Below the pieces are notes generated by a model. It was not told the DNA's origin. It made no database searches and worked only from the letters and a program-made list of their open reading frames with translations. The position numbers and the translations under genes were made by a program. Below, piece after piece: positions 1 through 9,534 of a stretch of DNA of 35,767 bases (the first letter of the stretch is position 1; each line of letters starts with the position of its first letter). The stretch comes from Nostoc sp. S4. Lineage in GTDB: Bacteria > Cyanobacteriota > Cyanobacteriia > Cyanobacteriales > Nostocaceae. The stretch lies in assembly GCA_029379225.1 (NCBI GenBank), contig JAQYWR010000010.1, positions 121,036-156,802 on the forward strand, written 5' to 3'.

Positions 1-1678
1 GGGTGTAGTCAGGCACACTAGTTGATTGCAGCAATTGCACCAAGGCGGCGATCGCTTTTGCGCGGTCTGTTTGTTGCAGTGCTGACTTAGCTTCCTCTGT
101 AATTGAACTCCGATAATTAGTTGTCCACTTGAAAATTTGCGCTATTATTTTGTCTGCTCTAGAATAATCCCTAAACTCTACAATTCCTGCGGCAGCTAAA
201 AAATAGGCGCGATATTCATAAAATTTTCGACATCTATCTTTAAAACTAACTAAAGCATCGATAAAGTCTTGCTTTTGCTGTTTGAGGTTTTCTTCTTCTC
301 GCCCTAACCAAAGTAATATTGTTTGCTTCCATTGCGGTTCAAATATGCGATAAGTTCCTTGAGTGGGATTTTTGGGAACATGGTTGAGAAAGAAATGCCA
401 CTCATCAATTGCTTTAGCAGCAAAGTACTCTTGAAATGAGGCATGAAAGAAAGCGTAAACAGATTTTCTATTTGTATCTATCCCGACACAGTTCAGCCAG
501 CCGCGATTTAGTGCCAATTTCAGCAGTGAATTTTCATCTTCAGCATCGCCCAAAAACTGACTAACAAAATCCTGCCGCAAGCGAAAACGGGTTGCTTCTT
601 TATCTATTGCTGCTTTAGCTAATTCTCCCAATTTGACATTAAGTTGCTGACGCTGGTAAAAGTTTGTAGCAAATTCCTCTTTTTTCCACTTGTAGAAATC
701 ATCAACAAATTGCTGATAAAGTCCCGCTTGAGTATCCGGTAATTTACCTTCTCTAGATTGCCAATTTAAAGACAGCAGTGTCAACCGCAGAGGATTTTTC
801 ACTAAATCCTGAATCCGTTCTTTACCTGATTCTTTCAACGCAATACATAACTGCTTTCCAGTTTCGGGAATAGCAGCGAACCATTTGTGAATAAATCTCT
901 CAACCTGTTGTGGATAAGAAAAATCTAAACTGCGATAGGTATCAAAATCATCAAGTGCATTAATGCTGCCATCCCACAGATTAACCCGACAAGTTAACAC
1001 AATTCGCGCTTGAGAAATTAACCTTACATCACGGAATTGTCGTGCAATTTCTGTTAGCGGATTACCTGAAGATGCGAACATTTCATCTAACCCATCTAGC
1101 AGCAGCCAGACATTATTTTGATTAAATAGAGCAACAAAATCATCCTTCAGTTGCTCAGTGGGTTCAGCTTTACCTGTTTTTTCGGCAACCTGAGTTAACC
1201 AACTCTCGAACAGATAAGATTTTAGTTCCTTCTCTCGCAAATCTGCTAAAGATACCCAAATGACAATGGACTGGTGAATCTCACGAGATACCCAATTAGC
1301 AATCTGTTGTAATAGTGTTGTCTTTCCCGCGCCTGGTTCACCAATAATTGCAATTCGCTTACCTTGACTTTTAGGCGTATTCTTCTGTTTGAGAACTTCT
1401 TCGAGAAAAGCATCATGCTCAAATGTTTTGGTGATTTCTGTCTCCTTGTACAGTTCTGACCCCTGTTCTGGAGAAATATCACCCTGACGCTTAGATGGTT
1501 TTTTGCGCTCAACTAATCCTAGTGGCACGTAAACATCATCAACTTGCAGGGCGACTCCTTCTGTTGATGTCAGAGGGTTTGTAGTCAGCTTTCGCCGTTT
1601 TACTAGTATTTCACAGCAGACTTGACGCCAATCATTAGGAGTTAACTTTGTCCCATCCTCCCCTAGAGACGACTGCGG
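1..1678 (-). pseudogene. NACHT-domain STAND NTPase, main part (runs off left edge, after an in-frame stop)
   Basis: Reading the minus strand from 1678 gives 559 open codons to the window edge with no stop. Walker A is GEPGAGKTT (about 1316-1342) and the NACHT-type Walker B is LLLDGLDEM (about 1079-1107). Helical STAND sequence follows, including FFHASFQEYFAAKAI, typical of the end of NACHT modules in cyanobacteria. The segment before Walker A (WRQVCCEILVKRR ... VPLGLVERKK) is the usual linker of this family. There is no ATG between the upstream TGA (1679-1681) and Walker B. The only early alternative is a GTG inside the VYVPLG motif. The frame is therefore the continuation of the 145-residue reading upstream, separated from it by one TGA. 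Related STAND NTPases often act in antiphage defence or regulated cell death. The sensor C-terminus lies outside the window. Reading as a disrupted gene is likely but not proven. Confidence 0.8.
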
Positions 1679-2116
1679 TCAGCCAAACGTAACTGGGCCA
1701 TTAAATTGATTGCCTTGGAAGACATTCTTAATCTCGTCTGCTAACTTTGCATTGTTGACAACTGACGAGTGCGAGTTGATTTGTTCTGCTAACTTTTTAA
1801 TTTCCTTAACACTCTCAGACTGTTCGTTGTTGACTGCTGCTTCCACATCCGCAACAGCTTGAGCAATTTCTGGGTCTGCGTCAGCGGCTGCTTTGAGTTC
1901 CAGCACTGCTTGACCATAATCTAATCGCTGCGGTTCATCTCCCTCTACAGCACTGGTGAGTAATGGCGACTTATTCTTCCGGCAGAGTAATTCGATTAAC
2001 TTACCACTTAGCGTCCATGTAGTATCACCAATGTTTTCGCCGATTTTCTCTTGTGCTTTAGTCCAAAGCGTAGTGGCGATCGCACTAGCAACAGCCGTCA
2101 GTGTTACAGTTACCAT
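1679..2116 (-). CDS. N-terminal domain of the NACHT protein, now a separate 145-aa reading frame
   Basis: 145 residues from ATG 2114-2116 to TGA 1679-1681. The N-terminus is hydrophobic to amphipathic (VTVTLTAVASAIATTLW), followed by AQEKIGENIGD, a charged helical middle and the ending NQFNGPVTFG. An ending of this kind is what I would expect just before the linker of cyanobacterial NACHT proteins, and the NACHT linker indeed resumes in the same frame straight after the stop. It is either the detached effector or oligomerisation domain of one gene, or a small gene in tight tandem with a NACHT gene that lacks a clear start. I prefer the first. No enzymatic motif is visible. No strong Shine-Dalgarno precedes the ATG. 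Confidence 0.65.
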   Translation of the reverse strand: MVTVTLTAVASAIATTLWTKAQEKIGENIGDTTWTLSGKLIELLCRKNKSPLLTSAVEGDEPQRLDYGQAVLELKAAADADPEIAQAVADVEAAVNNEQSESVKEIKKLAEQINSHSSVVNNAKLADEIKNVFQGNQFNGPVTFG

Positions 2117-2353
2117 AAATTCACCATAAACTGAATTGATATAGAAACTATTTCAACTAATGTAAATAGTATTACGCAAAACCTGGGTGATTATTACTGA
2201 TATAACTCAGTCTTTTAACCTATGCAGGCGGGTTTTATCTGTATAACCGCGACTTCTAGTCGCCAAGACACTATATAAAACAAGCGGTGCGTTAGCCTTT
2301 GACGTAACGCACCCTACGATAATTTATGAAATCTAATTAGGAATTAGCAATTT
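2117..2353. repeat. Spacer with two small palindromes
   Basis: No gene is seen. A 6-bp hairpin (GCGACT-TCT-AGTCGC) lies at 2249-2263. A 9-bp perfect hairpin (GGTGCGTTA, loop of 10, TAACGCACC) lies at 2286-2313. Sequences of this kind are dispersed repeats in cyanobacterial genomes. Confidence 0.6.
2286..2313 (-). terminator. Hairpin terminating the chemosensory operon (predicted)
   Basis: On the minus strand this is a perfect 9-bp stem with a 10-nt loop, followed by GCTTGTTTTATATAG. It lies 40 nt after the CheA stop codon. The U-tract is interrupted, so it may be a dispersed repeat used as a terminator rather than a classical one. Confidence 0.45.
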
Positions 2354-5347
2354 TTAATTAGACGCTGCCTTTTGTGCAACATTATGAATTATTTCTTCCA
2401 ATGTTTGAAGTAATTCTTGTTCGTTATAAGGTTTAGAAAAGTAAGCTCTCGCACCCAACTGCATAGCTAACTGCCGATGCTTATTACTACTACGAGAAGT
2501 CAACATCGCAACTGGAATATTTTTTGTACCAACGTCTGAATTTACCCGACCTAAGAAGCCATAACCATCAAGACGAGGCATTTCGATGTCACAAATTACT
2601 GCTTCAACTTTCAATCCATTTTGGAGCTTTTCTAAAGCATCTTGACCATCTTTAGCTTGTTCTACTTCATATCCTCCTTTTTCCAGGGTTAAAGCTAAGA
2701 AGCGGCGAACATTAATCGAGTCGTCTACAATTAAAATTGTGCCTTTGAATTTGCTAGATGCTACTGATGCTTTCTCTTCATCAAATATCAAGAACGGTGT
2801 CTTTAATCTTGCTGACGGTAATTGAGTCCCTCTAGGAGTCCTCTGATTACTAGCAATCCAATATAGCAATTCGTTGGTATTAACTAGTGGCACTACTCGA
2901 CCATCACCGAGAATTGTACAGTTACTAAAGCCTTGAGGTAGAGGTATATTTCCTTCAACTTGGCGAATAGCTACTTCTTGTTCGCCCCAACAACGGTCTA
3001 TTTGTATCCCTACTGGCTGATTATTACCTTTGACTACTAACACACTATTAGCATTAATTGCTGCTGGAGTTTCCAGTTCTGCGTTATCGTAACGCAGGCA
3101 ATTAAATTCTAAGTAGCGACTCAAACGAATTAGTGGCAACATAGTTCCTTGCCAATTGAGGACTTCGCTACCCGCCATTTGAAAAACTCGCTCGTTTTGG
3201 AGGAGCGATATTTCAGAAATGACATCTGTGGGAAATGCTAATAGCATTTTGTTAATTTCTACTAGCAGCACTCGTGCTATGGAAAGTGTAAATGGTACTG
3301 AGAGAGTGAAGGTGGTACCAACTCCCGGTTCGGTATCAACTTTGATATCTCCTCGAATCAATTTAAGATTGTTGCGAACCACATCCATTCCAACACCACG
3401 ACCGGATAATGTTGTCACTTGGTTGGAAGTGCTAAAACCTGGTTCAAAAATGAGTGATAACAGTTCTTCATCACTAGCATTATCGATTAGAGAAGCATCT
3501 AAGCCCATTGCTAAAGCGCGGGTGCGAATTTTCTCTAGAGAAATGCCCCAACCGTCATCACGTATACTAATAAGCGTGCGATTACTATGATGAGTTGCTT
3601 TAATTTCAATCAATCCTTGTTCTGGTTTACCAAGAAGGCGACGGGTGGCAGGATCTTCGATACCATGATCGAAAGCATTCCTTAATAGGTGCATTAAAGG
3701 CTCGTTCAATGCTTCTAAAATACTGCGTTCAATCAGAGTGTTGCCACCTTCAATTTTTAGCTGTACATTTTTTCCATACTCTACATTTAAGTCACGCAAA
3801 GCTCTCGGAAAACGCTCAACTAAATCTGACAGCGGTCGCATCCGGATATGATTGAGTTTTGTTTGTAATTGTTTTGATGTTTTGTTAAGTTTGCGCGCAA
3901 TTTGGTCAGTATCGTCTACACTCAATTGCACATCAGTTGTGACTTCCTGTAGCTGAACAATGGTTTCCATAACTTCCTGCGATCGCAGGTTTAAATCGTT
4001 AGAGCGCTCCATTTCTAAAGCATCAAATTCTCTCTCTACCTCTGGGACATGGTGACCATTTTCAAGTAGGAATTGTCCACTACCAGGCATAGTAAATTGA
4101 GTAGAAATTTTCTCGTATACTGTACGTAATTCTTGGTTTTCCCGGTCGAGAATTTGTACTCGCTGGTTGAGATGACGCACCAGTTTGCGTAATCTTTCTA
4201 ATTGGGCATTTAATCCATTGCGTTGAACAACCAGTTCTCCAAATAAATCATTAATTTGTTCGAGTTGTTTACTGGGAACTCGAACAGTATTTTCTTGAAT
4301 TTCTCGGTCTTTGCCAATAGTTAATTTGGCATCTAGAGCGTGATTATCTTTTGTAAATATTATATTTTGTTCTATAATATTTCCAGCATTAATATTATCA
4401 GTAAATTCTGTATCTAAAAATATAAAATTGGTAGCAACTGTTTCATCTTGATTACTAATTTCTATAGATGTTGAGACAATTTCTGTCTCTAAGATATCTG
4501 TGTCAGTTGTATTTGTAGCACTCAACGGTGGTATTACTTCTGTTTTTAATATTGGCTGAGATTGGATAGAATTACCAAATTGAATTTTTGTAGGTAAATT
4601 ATCTAATTGATTCGTCAGTACCAAAGCTTGCGATCGCCGCCATGCTTGCAATGCTAACTGAGCAATTTCATAAATGCGATCGCTGCTAGCAGTGGCTAAT
4701 TGCTGGGTTACTGACTCACAAAGTTTGCTAAAAGCTGGTAACTGGAGCATTTCTCCCAAGCCGCCCAATTCCACTGCCATAGCGGCAAATTCTTGTTGTA
4801 AATTAAACTGCTGACTATTTGCCAACGCAGATTCTAAACGCTGCAAACACTCTTCTACTTCTGTTTCAAATAGCAAAGGAATAACATCTTGTCCATCTTC
4901 TGGGGATAACATGGTTGTGGCATCCTCAGGGGTAGGGTCACCCAAGCGTTCGTGCAAGTCATCAAAAATTGGGTAACAAAAAGTTGCTAACCACTGTTCT
5001 TCAACAACATTTCCTTGGGCAAGTAATTCGACAATTTGCCGCAACCAATCAACACCAGAAAGCAATAAGCTTTGCAACTGAGTATCAATTTCTAAAGAAT
5101 TTTTTCGAGTTTTGAAAACTTTAAAAGAATCTTCCAAACGATGAGATAAATCACTAAGCGAGCGAAATCCCATCATCGCTGCACCACCTTTAATCGAATG
5201 AGCAGCCCTGAGTGCAGCATTAATTTTATCTAAATCGATGCGATTGCTAGTATCGATTTCTAGCAATACCCCTTCCAGAGTATTCAAGTAATCGGTTGCT
5301 TCTTCCAGAAACTGCATCTGGATTTCTAATTCTTTGTTATTCAACAT
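2354..5347 (-). CDS. Hybrid chemotaxis histidine kinase CheA with C-terminal receiver (Tax/Pix/Hmp type)
   Basis: 997 residues, last gene of the five-gene operon. The HPt domain is at the N-terminus with phospho-site His50 in AAHSIKGGAAMMGF. A low-complexity linker (about 150-350) is followed by the dimerisation helices and a HATPase with N-box (LLRNAFDHGIEDP), G1 (IRDDGWGIS) and G2 (GRGVGMDVV). A CheW-like domain follows, then a receiver from about 869 with acceptor Asp920 (CDIEMPRLDG) and the conserved Lys in FSKPY. This is the architecture of Synechocystis PixL/TaxAY1 and of HmpE in hormogonium-forming Nostoc. Those kinases phosphorylate CheY-like and PATAN-REC partners to control type IV pilus motility. 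The start is supported by AGGA 8 nt upstream (5356-5359), which lies inside a heptamer repeat array. Family assignment is sure; which of the paralogous systems (pix, hmp, ptx, pil) it belongs to is not. Confidence 0.95.
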   Translation of the reverse strand: MLNNKELEIQMQFLEEATDYLNTLEGVLLEIDTSNRIDLDKINAALRAAHSIKGGAAMMGFRSLSDLSHRLEDSFKVFKTRKNSLEIDTQLQSLLLSGVDWLRQIVELLAQGNVVEEQWLATFCYPIFDDLHERLGDPTPEDATTMLSPEDGQDVIPLLFETEVEECLQRLESALANSQQFNLQQEFAAMAVELGGLGEMLQLPAFSKLCESVTQQLATASSDRIYEIAQLALQAWRRSQALVLTNQLDNLPTKIQFGNSIQSQPILKTEVIPPLSATNTTDTDILETEIVSTSIEISNQDETVATNFIFLDTEFTDNINAGNIIEQNIIFTKDNHALDAKLTIGKDREIQENTVRVPSKQLEQINDLFGELVVQRNGLNAQLERLRKLVRHLNQRVQILDRENQELRTVYEKISTQFTMPGSGQFLLENGHHVPEVEREFDALEMERSNDLNLRSQEVMETIVQLQEVTTDVQLSVDDTDQIARKLNKTSKQLQTKLNHIRMRPLSDLVERFPRALRDLNVEYGKNVQLKIEGGNTLIERSILEALNEPLMHLLRNAFDHGIEDPATRRLLGKPEQGLIEIKATHHSNRTLISIRDDGWGISLEKIRTRALAMGLDASLIDNASDEELLSLIFEPGFSTSNQVTTLSGRGVGMDVVRNNLKLIRGDIKVDTEPGVGTTFTLSVPFTLSIARVLLVEINKMLLAFPTDVISEISLLQNERVFQMAGSEVLNWQGTMLPLIRLSRYLEFNCLRYDNAELETPAAINANSVLVVKGNNQPVGIQIDRCWGEQEVAIRQVEGNIPLPQGFSNCTILGDGRVVPLVNTNELLYWIASNQRTPRGTQLPSARLKTPFLIFDEEKASVASSKFKGTILIVDDSINVRRFLALTLEKGGYEVEQAKDGQDALEKLQNGLKVEAVICDIEMPRLDGYGFLGRVNSDVGTKNIPVAMLTSRSSNKHRQLAMQLGARAYFSKPYNEQELLQTLEEIIHNVAQKAASN

Positions 5348-5628
5348 GATTTTTGTCCTTTGTCATTAGTTCTTTGTCATTAGTAATTAGTCGTTAGTCA
5401 TTAATCATTAGTCATTGTGCATGATGCATTAGGCATTAATCATTGGTTATTGTTAATTAACAAAGGATAAATAACAAATGACGAAGGACAAATGACAAAA
5501 CGCAAAGTCTCTTGCGAGGTTTCCTCCGAACAGACGGCAGTTTCTTTAAGCGGGGGAACCCCGCCAACGGACTGCCTTAACTTTGTAAGAGAGGACAAAT
5601 GACAAATGAGTAACGACTAATGACAAAC
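5348..5628. repeat. MCP-CheA spacer made of heptamer arrays around a large palindrome
   Basis: The 281-bp intercistronic gap is nearly all repeat. Degenerate heptamers related to AATGACA/ACAAAGG occupy about 5355-5450, 5461-5500 and 5593-5625. They occur in both orientations (for example TTTGTCATT on the left, AATGACAAA on the right). The array reaches the CheA Shine-Dalgarno at one end and the MCP stop codon at the other. The central palindrome is listed separately. No gene is present. Confidence 0.75.
5503..5585. repeat. Dispersed cyanobacterial palindromic element
   Basis: Nested inverted repeats are visible: CAAAGT (5503-5508) with ACTTTG (5580-5585), GGCAGT (5536-5541) with ACTGCC (5571-5576), and GCGGGG-GAA-CCCCGC (5550-5564). 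It is more GC-rich than its surroundings. It resembles the short interspersed palindromes common in Nostoc-type genomes. Confidence 0.65.
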
Positions 5629-8457
5629 TTAATTAACTTTGAAAGTTCCAACAGTCTCTTGCAATTGCTGGGAAATCTCCACAGTTTCTTGCAGAGATTG
5701 GGAGATTTGCACAGAAGAATCACTGGTGCGTTGTGATACAGAGGCAATATCTTTCATCAATTGGCTGACACTTTGTGATGTTTCTACTTGAGATGCAGTT
5801 GCAGTAGAAATCGACTGCACTAAAAAGTCAATTTGACGCGATACATCCAAAATCTGATTTAGACTTCCCTTCGCCTCCTCTACAATTCGAGTACCTTCCA
5901 CCACTTGGGTAGTTCCGATTTCCATTGCGTATACCACTTCGCTGGTTTCTCGTTGGATATTCTCGACAATTTCTTCAATTTCTTGGGTTGCAGCTGCACT
6001 CCTAATTGCTAGTTCGCCAACTTCTTCTGCAACGACAGCAAAACCTTGACCTTCTTCACCCGTACGCGCAGCTTCTATACCAGCGTTAATTGCAAGCAAG
6101 TTGGTTTGGATGGCGATTTGGTTAATTAAAGAAACTACGCGAGAAATTTGTTGCGAAGATTCACCGAGACGCTTGACTTTTTTGGCAGTTTCACCAACTG
6201 TTTCCCGCATAGACAGGATGTTTTGTACTGTTAAATCCATCGCGTGTCCACTCTGAGTGGCGTTGTCAGCAGCATGATTAGCAATAAAAGCTGCTTTTTC
6301 GGCGCTTTCGGCTACGGCTTGCATAGATTGGGTCATTTGGTCAACAGCATCGAGAGTACAATTGATTTGAGTTGCTTGGGTGAGTGCTTCCTCTGCTAAT
6401 TGGTGAATAGCTCCTTCGTTAGAGCTGATGGCAGTATTTACTTGAGTAGCAGCTTGTTTAACTTGGGTAACAATATCTCGTAGGCTTTCAATAATCGAGT
6501 TGAAAAAGTCAGCAACAGTGCCTATTTCTCCAGCAGTCACGTCTGCACGCACTGTCAAGTCGCCTCTAGCTGCACCTTCTATGTCATCGAGTAATTCTAA
6601 AAGTTGTTGTTGCAGTGCTTCTTTTTCTTGCCGTTCTTCATCAGAATCTATTACTGCAACATTCTTGGCTTGTTTTACTTCCTCTAATAGCTTAGCTTCT
6701 TCCAATGCATAACCGATTTGAGTTGCTATCTGTTGAAACAAGTTAATTTCTGGCTGTTGCCAAACATGAGGAGTTTCACAATGATCGGCGATTAATAAGC
6801 CTAAAAGTTGCTCTTGGACAATAATTGGTGTAATTAAATTACCTTTGACTGCGAATTTTTCTAATAGTTGAATGTAACAATCGGTATTTTTGAAATTTTG
6901 GTCTTGATAAATGTTGCCAACTGCTTGTACTCGATTATCTGGATAAGTTTCTATATGGCGTGTCCAAAAAGAAGGCTCGTCGATTCGCACTCCAATCATT
7001 TGAGGCCAATTGCTACTTACTGATTCAGCAATAACGACACCATCTTTAGTATCTGGATTCAGATGATAAATGATTACTCGGTCTGTTTTCATCGCTCGGC
7101 GAACTTCTTGAACTGCTATTTGATAAATATCTTCTGTTTTCAGAGTTCTCCGAATATTTAAACTAGTATCTGCTAAGAGTTTTGCTGCTTCAACATCTAG
7201 TTCCTGCTCCTTGGATAAAACCTCTAATTGTTCAGCCATCTGGTTGATATTTGCACTCAATACCCCTAATTCATCTTCTCTTTGGATGTCCAAACGGGTA
7301 TTTAATTTTCCTTGATTTAGCTTTGCTAATGCCGCAGTTGCATTCAAAATTGGCTGTGTAGTCAGTTTCGCTAACCAAAATGCGATCGCTGCTACTATCA
7401 AAGCTGTTAATCCAGTGCCGATGGCTATAATCCACAATAGTTGTCTTTGTGGCTCAAATACAATTGCTGTGTCTGTAGATAAAAGTACTTGCCAATTTAA
7501 ATCGGGCAAGCCATCTAATTTAGTAAATGGCACGTAACTAACTAATTCTTGTTTTTTAAAATTTTTAGGAACTTCAATAAAACTATCTACTTTTTTTGCT
7601 GTTAACAGTTTAGCTAAACTTCGATATTCTGCCTTTGCCTGTTTGCCCAATAATTGCTTTTGTGGACTTAAGAAAATTATTCCTGCCGCATCAATTAAAT
7701 AATATTTTTGTCCGTTAACTGTATAGTTTTTAATAACTTCATCTAAAGATTTTCCAGGTATCCGCGCTCTAACCACACCAATAGTTTGATTGGTAAATGT
7801 ATTTTTAATTGGTGCTGCTATATAAATATTTATCACCCCAGTATTTGTTACTGCTTCTGGATTACTAATAACAGGAGTATCTTTTTGCAGAACCTCTTGA
7901 AAATACTTCTGGTCTCTTTGGTTTTCTGGAAGTTCGCCTGTAGATTGAACAATTAAATTGCCTTGGGTATCGAAAATGGCAACACTGTCATAAGCTTGGT
8001 AAGCTTCCACAACCCGATTCAGAATTGCTTGCTTTTCTTGACTATTTGTGCTTACACTAGCTTGAGAATTTGTCAAAAATGGTAAACTAGATATTACTTG
8101 AATATCTCCATAGCGTCCCAACATGAAACGGTTAACTTTATCGCTTAAACCAGTGGCTTGGGCTTGTTGAGACTGAGTAATTTGCTTCGTAATCGATTTG
8201 TTAGCAAAGCTGAAAGCGATCGCACCTATGGTCAATACTGGTAGTGTACCAATGGCGATCGCCAAAATTGTCGCTTTCGTAACTAAGCTCATCCTTGAAA
8301 AATAGTCAAAAACTGGATTTTCCGGAGACTTGATAGCAGTGTCAGTAGTAGGTTTAATTGGCAGCTTTACTGCACTACCAATAATTTTTTGAGACGAAAT
8401 CAGTGATGTCTGATTTGGAGGAACACTACCGTTGTTTGCATCAGTTTTATTAAACAT
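5629..8457 (-). CDS. Methyl-accepting chemotaxis protein with Cache-like sensor and GAF domain
   Basis: 942 residues from the ATG at 8455-8457. I chose this over an ATG 11 codons earlier because GGAG lies at the right distance before it. Order: a cytoplasmic tail, TM1 (about 61-84), an extracytoplasmic dCache-like sensor, TM2 (about 340-362), HAMP, a GAF domain (about 434-587), a second HAMP-like segment and the MA signalling domain. The MA hairpin tip reads [20 protein letters not shown], followed by GFAVVAEEV. The GAF domain resembles cyanobacteriochrome GAFs. It has a Cys at the bilin-attachment position (about Cys527, in [12 protein letters not shown]), but the usual Cys-His is Cys-Tyr and the DXCF Cys is Ser. 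It corresponds to PixJ/TaxD1 and HmpD in operon position. It should form membrane arrays with the CheW and CheA encoded beside it. Whether it senses light or a ligand is open. Confidence 0.93.
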   Translation of the reverse strand: MFNKTDANNGSVPPNQTSLISSQKIIGSAVKLPIKPTTDTAIKSPENPVFDYFSRMSLVTKATILAIAIGTLPVLTIGAIAFSFANKSITKQITQSQQAQATGLSDKVNRFMLGRYGDIQVISSLPFLTNSQASVSTNSQEKQAILNRVVEAYQAYDSVAIFDTQGNLIVQSTGELPENQRDQKYFQEVLQKDTPVISNPEAVTNTGVINIYIAAPIKNTFTNQTIGVVRARIPGKSLDEVIKNYTVNGQKYYLIDAAGIIFLSPQKQLLGKQAKAEYRSLAKLLTAKKVDSFIEVPKNFKKQELVSYVPFTKLDGLPDLNWQVLLSTDTAIVFEPQRQLLWIIAIGTGLTALIVAAIAFWLAKLTTQPILNATAALAKLNQGKLNTRLDIQREDELGVLSANINQMAEQLEVLSKEQELDVEAAKLLADTSLNIRRTLKTEDIYQIAVQEVRRAMKTDRVIIYHLNPDTKDGVVIAESVSSNWPQMIGVRIDEPSFWTRHIETYPDNRVQAVGNIYQDQNFKNTDCYIQLLEKFAVKGNLITPIIVQEQLLGLLIADHCETPHVWQQPEINLFQQIATQIGYALEEAKLLEEVKQAKNVAVIDSDEERQEKEALQQQLLELLDDIEGAARGDLTVRADVTAGEIGTVADFFNSIIESLRDIVTQVKQAATQVNTAISSNEGAIHQLAEEALTQATQINCTLDAVDQMTQSMQAVAESAEKAAFIANHAADNATQSGHAMDLTVQNILSMRETVGETAKKVKRLGESSQQISRVVSLINQIAIQTNLLAINAGIEAARTGEEGQGFAVVAEEVGELAIRSAAATQEIEEIVENIQRETSEVVYAMEIGTTQVVEGTRIVEEAKGSLNQILDVSRQIDFLVQSISTATASQVETSQSVSQLMKDIASVSQRTSDSSVQISQSLQETVEISQQLQETVGTFKVN

Positions 8458-8550
8458 AAAATTACTTCTCCAGTATGTGAATAAGTACACTAAAAATTAT
8501 TTTTTATAAATAATTCTAACTCTTGACTCCTGAAATATTTTTAGTAAACT

Positions 8551-9048
8551 TTAATCACTGCGAAGAATAGAAGACTGCACAATAGCCTGAGCATCTAACA
8601 CGAGTAATATTTCTTTTTGTTGCACTACACAGCCACATAAATAAGGAACTAAACTAGATGCCACTTGTCCTATAGGAGAATGAATTTCATCAGCAACAAA
8701 CTTAGTTGTACCTTTGATTTCTTGTACAACTAAGCCTAACAGCAATGATTCTACTTGAACAACGATCGCATTATACTGCCGCACCCGATAATCAAGAGAT
8801 TCTAAATTCAGTATTTTTGGCAAATCAATTACCCAAATTATCCGGCTGCGCCAATTCATTAATCCTAATATGCAAGCAGGCATATTAGGCATCGAAGTAA
8901 CAGACTCAACAGGTATAATAATTGCTTCTTGAGTATGTTTCATTGATAAAACAGCACCAGTCTGTTGATTTAACTGGAATTTTAAATAACCATCTGCTAA
9001 GTTATTTTTGACTGGTTTTGAGGAAAGTGTAATTTTTGTACTAGTCAT
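8551..9048 (-). CDS. CheW-like adaptor protein (TaxW/PixI/HmpC type)
   Basis: 165 residues forming a single CheW domain. The pattern GLMNWRSRIIWVIDLPKIL is the conserved CheW core. GLVVQEIKGTTKF is the second conserved strand. The protein should link the MCP to CheA. It starts only 4 nt after the stop codon of the CheY gene, which suggests translational coupling. The 93-nt gap to the MCP start is AT-rich without a terminator. Confidence 0.92.
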   Translation of the reverse strand: MTSTKITLSSKPVKNNLADGYLKFQLNQQTGAVLSMKHTQEAIIIPVESVTSMPNMPACILGLMNWRSRIIWVIDLPKILNLESLDYRVRQYNAIVVQVESLLLGLVVQEIKGTTKFVADEIHSPIGQVASSLVPYLCGCVVQQKEILLVLDAQAIVQSSILRSD

Positions 9049-9052
9049 TGAT

Positions 9053-9430
9053 TTAAATTACCACTGATTTAATAGTGCGTAGGAGATGTTCGCGGGTGTA
9101 AGGTTTAGTTATATAGGCATCTGCTCCTTGTCTCATCGCCCATAATCTATCAATTTCCTGATTTTTAGAACTACAAATTACAATTGGCACTTTTGCAGTA
9201 ATTGGATTTTTTCTCAGGGAACGGCACAACTCAAATCCACTCATTTCTGGCATTACTACATCAGTAACAATTGCATCTAATTTTTCTAACACAGCTTTTT
9301 CTAAAGCTTCTTTTGCACCAGTAGTTTTAATTACGTTGTAACCACTTTCTTTCAAATAATGGCTCATTAATTCCAATTCGCTGGGAGAATCTTCTACAAT
9401 CAGAATTGTGCCAAGCAAAATCAGGCTCAC
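9053..9430 (-). CDS. CheY-like response regulator (TaxY/PixH/HmpB type)
   Basis: 125 residues, a stand-alone receiver. Acidic pocket Glu13-Asp14, acceptor Asp57 (AIVTDVVMPEMSG), a Ser at the switch position (VICSSK) and Lys109 (YITKPY) are all present. There is no output domain, so it acts by protein-protein contact or as a phosphate sink for the CheA. It is the second gene of the operon. The motif with Trp97 (DRLWAMRQGADAYITKP) is typical of cyanobacterial pilus-linked CheYs. Confidence 0.93.
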   Translation of the reverse strand: MSLILLGTILIVEDSPSELELMSHYLKESGYNVIKTTGAKEALEKAVLEKLDAIVTDVVMPEMSGFELCRSLRKNPITAKVPIVICSSKNQEIDRLWAMRQGADAYITKPYTREHLLRTIKSVVI

Positions 9431-9534
9431 TATAAATCTCCTAAAAGTAAATTAAGGTAATTAAATTTGGTATAAAAATTCAAGAGTCAGAAGTCAGAAT
9501 TAAGAATTCAGGAGACAGAATTCACAATTCTCAA

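Noticed and set aside
1246..1512. 88-codon minus-strand frame
   Set aside because: It overlaps the NACHT reading, which carries Walker A and B motifs in a different frame; this one has no recognisable protein features.
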